Positions 5,301 through 5,394 of a stretch of 5,394 nucleotides of DNA are shown here, piece by piece. The first letter of the stretch is position 1; every line of letters starts with the position of its first letter. Under the pieces are notes generated by a model. It was not told the DNA's origin and ran no database searches. It worked only from the letters and a program-made list of their open reading frames with translations. Origin of the DNA: CAZWCX01 sp964632945 (GTDB lineage: Bacteria; Planctomycetota; MHYJ01; WSZJ01; CAZWCX01); NCBI GenBank assembly GCA_964632945.1, contig CAZWCX010000233.1, positions 1-5,394 on the forward strand, read 5' to 3'. A program made the translations under genes and the position numbers.

Positions 5301-5394
5301 GGTGGAATGAAGTACCGGTCGGGGGGGGGGGGGGCGGGGGGGGGCCCCCCCGGGGGCGGCGGCGGGGCCCCACAGACGCGGCGACCGCCCCCGG
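5301..5394. other. Homopolymer-rich G/C tail, probable low-quality contig end
   Basis: After the peroxiredoxin stop there are about 20 ordinary bases, then 14 G (5321-5334), C, 9 G (5336-5344), 7 C (5345-5351) and 5 G (5352-5356), followed by more G/C-rich sequence. A perfect GGGGGGGCCCCCCC palindrome lies at 5338-5351. There is no T-tract, so it is not a normal intrinsic terminator, and I see no gene. Sequencing or assembly artefact at a contig end is the likeliest explanation. Confidence 0.6.

Noticed and set aside
5335..5356. Intrinsic terminator after the peroxiredoxin gene
   Set aside because: The G/C palindrome has no loop and no T-tract, and the surrounding homopolymers make the sequence itself doubtful.
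1..5394. CRISPR arrays, tRNA or rRNA genes, insertion sequences
   Set aside because: No regularly spaced repeats, tRNA-like cloverleaf, rRNA-like stretches, transposase motifs or terminal inverted repeats were seen on either strand.

Overview
The window is a strongly GC-rich bacterial segment, with G or C at most third codon positions. Its dense, co-directional layout looks like part of a metagenomic contig. The sequence alone does not fix the taxon. It is clearly not a typical pseudomonad arrangement, because the recognisable hcn-type genes follow two membrane-protein genes. A soil or sediment phylum such as Acidobacteriota, Planctomycetota or a relative is possible, but that is inference.

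Layout. Bases 1-204 hold the start of a minus-strand gene that runs off the left edge. It has no Shine-Dalgarno site, and a promoter-like -35/-10 pair sits directly in front of its ATG, so its mRNA is probably leaderless. Bases 205-346 are a divergent promoter region, with a second promoter (TTGCCC-N17-TATCAT) firing rightwards. From 347 to 4574 five plus-strand genes are packed as one apparent operon: a 7-helix membrane protein matching the N-terminal membrane domain of PuuD-type urate hydroxylase (without the cytochrome c tail), a 141-residue four-helix membrane protein of unknown function, then hcnA, hcnB and hcnC. The hcn genes are joined by 4-base start/stop overlaps. A Prx6-type peroxiredoxin gene follows at 4641-5300 with its own candidate promoter. 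The last ~75 bases are a homopolymer-rich G/C stretch that looks like a low-quality contig end.

How the genes work together. HcnABC is a flavin/iron-sulfur glycine dehydrogenase that oxidises glycine to HCN and CO2 and passes electrons to the respiratory chain. All three subunits carry their expected cofactor motifs, and HcnC is especially convincing. The two membrane proteins just upstream are candidates for anchoring the complex or carrying its electrons to the membrane. That link is inferred only from gene order and is the most interesting hypothesis here. A D-amino-acid, hydroxyproline or opine dehydrogenase of the same three-subunit superfamily is the main alternative identity.
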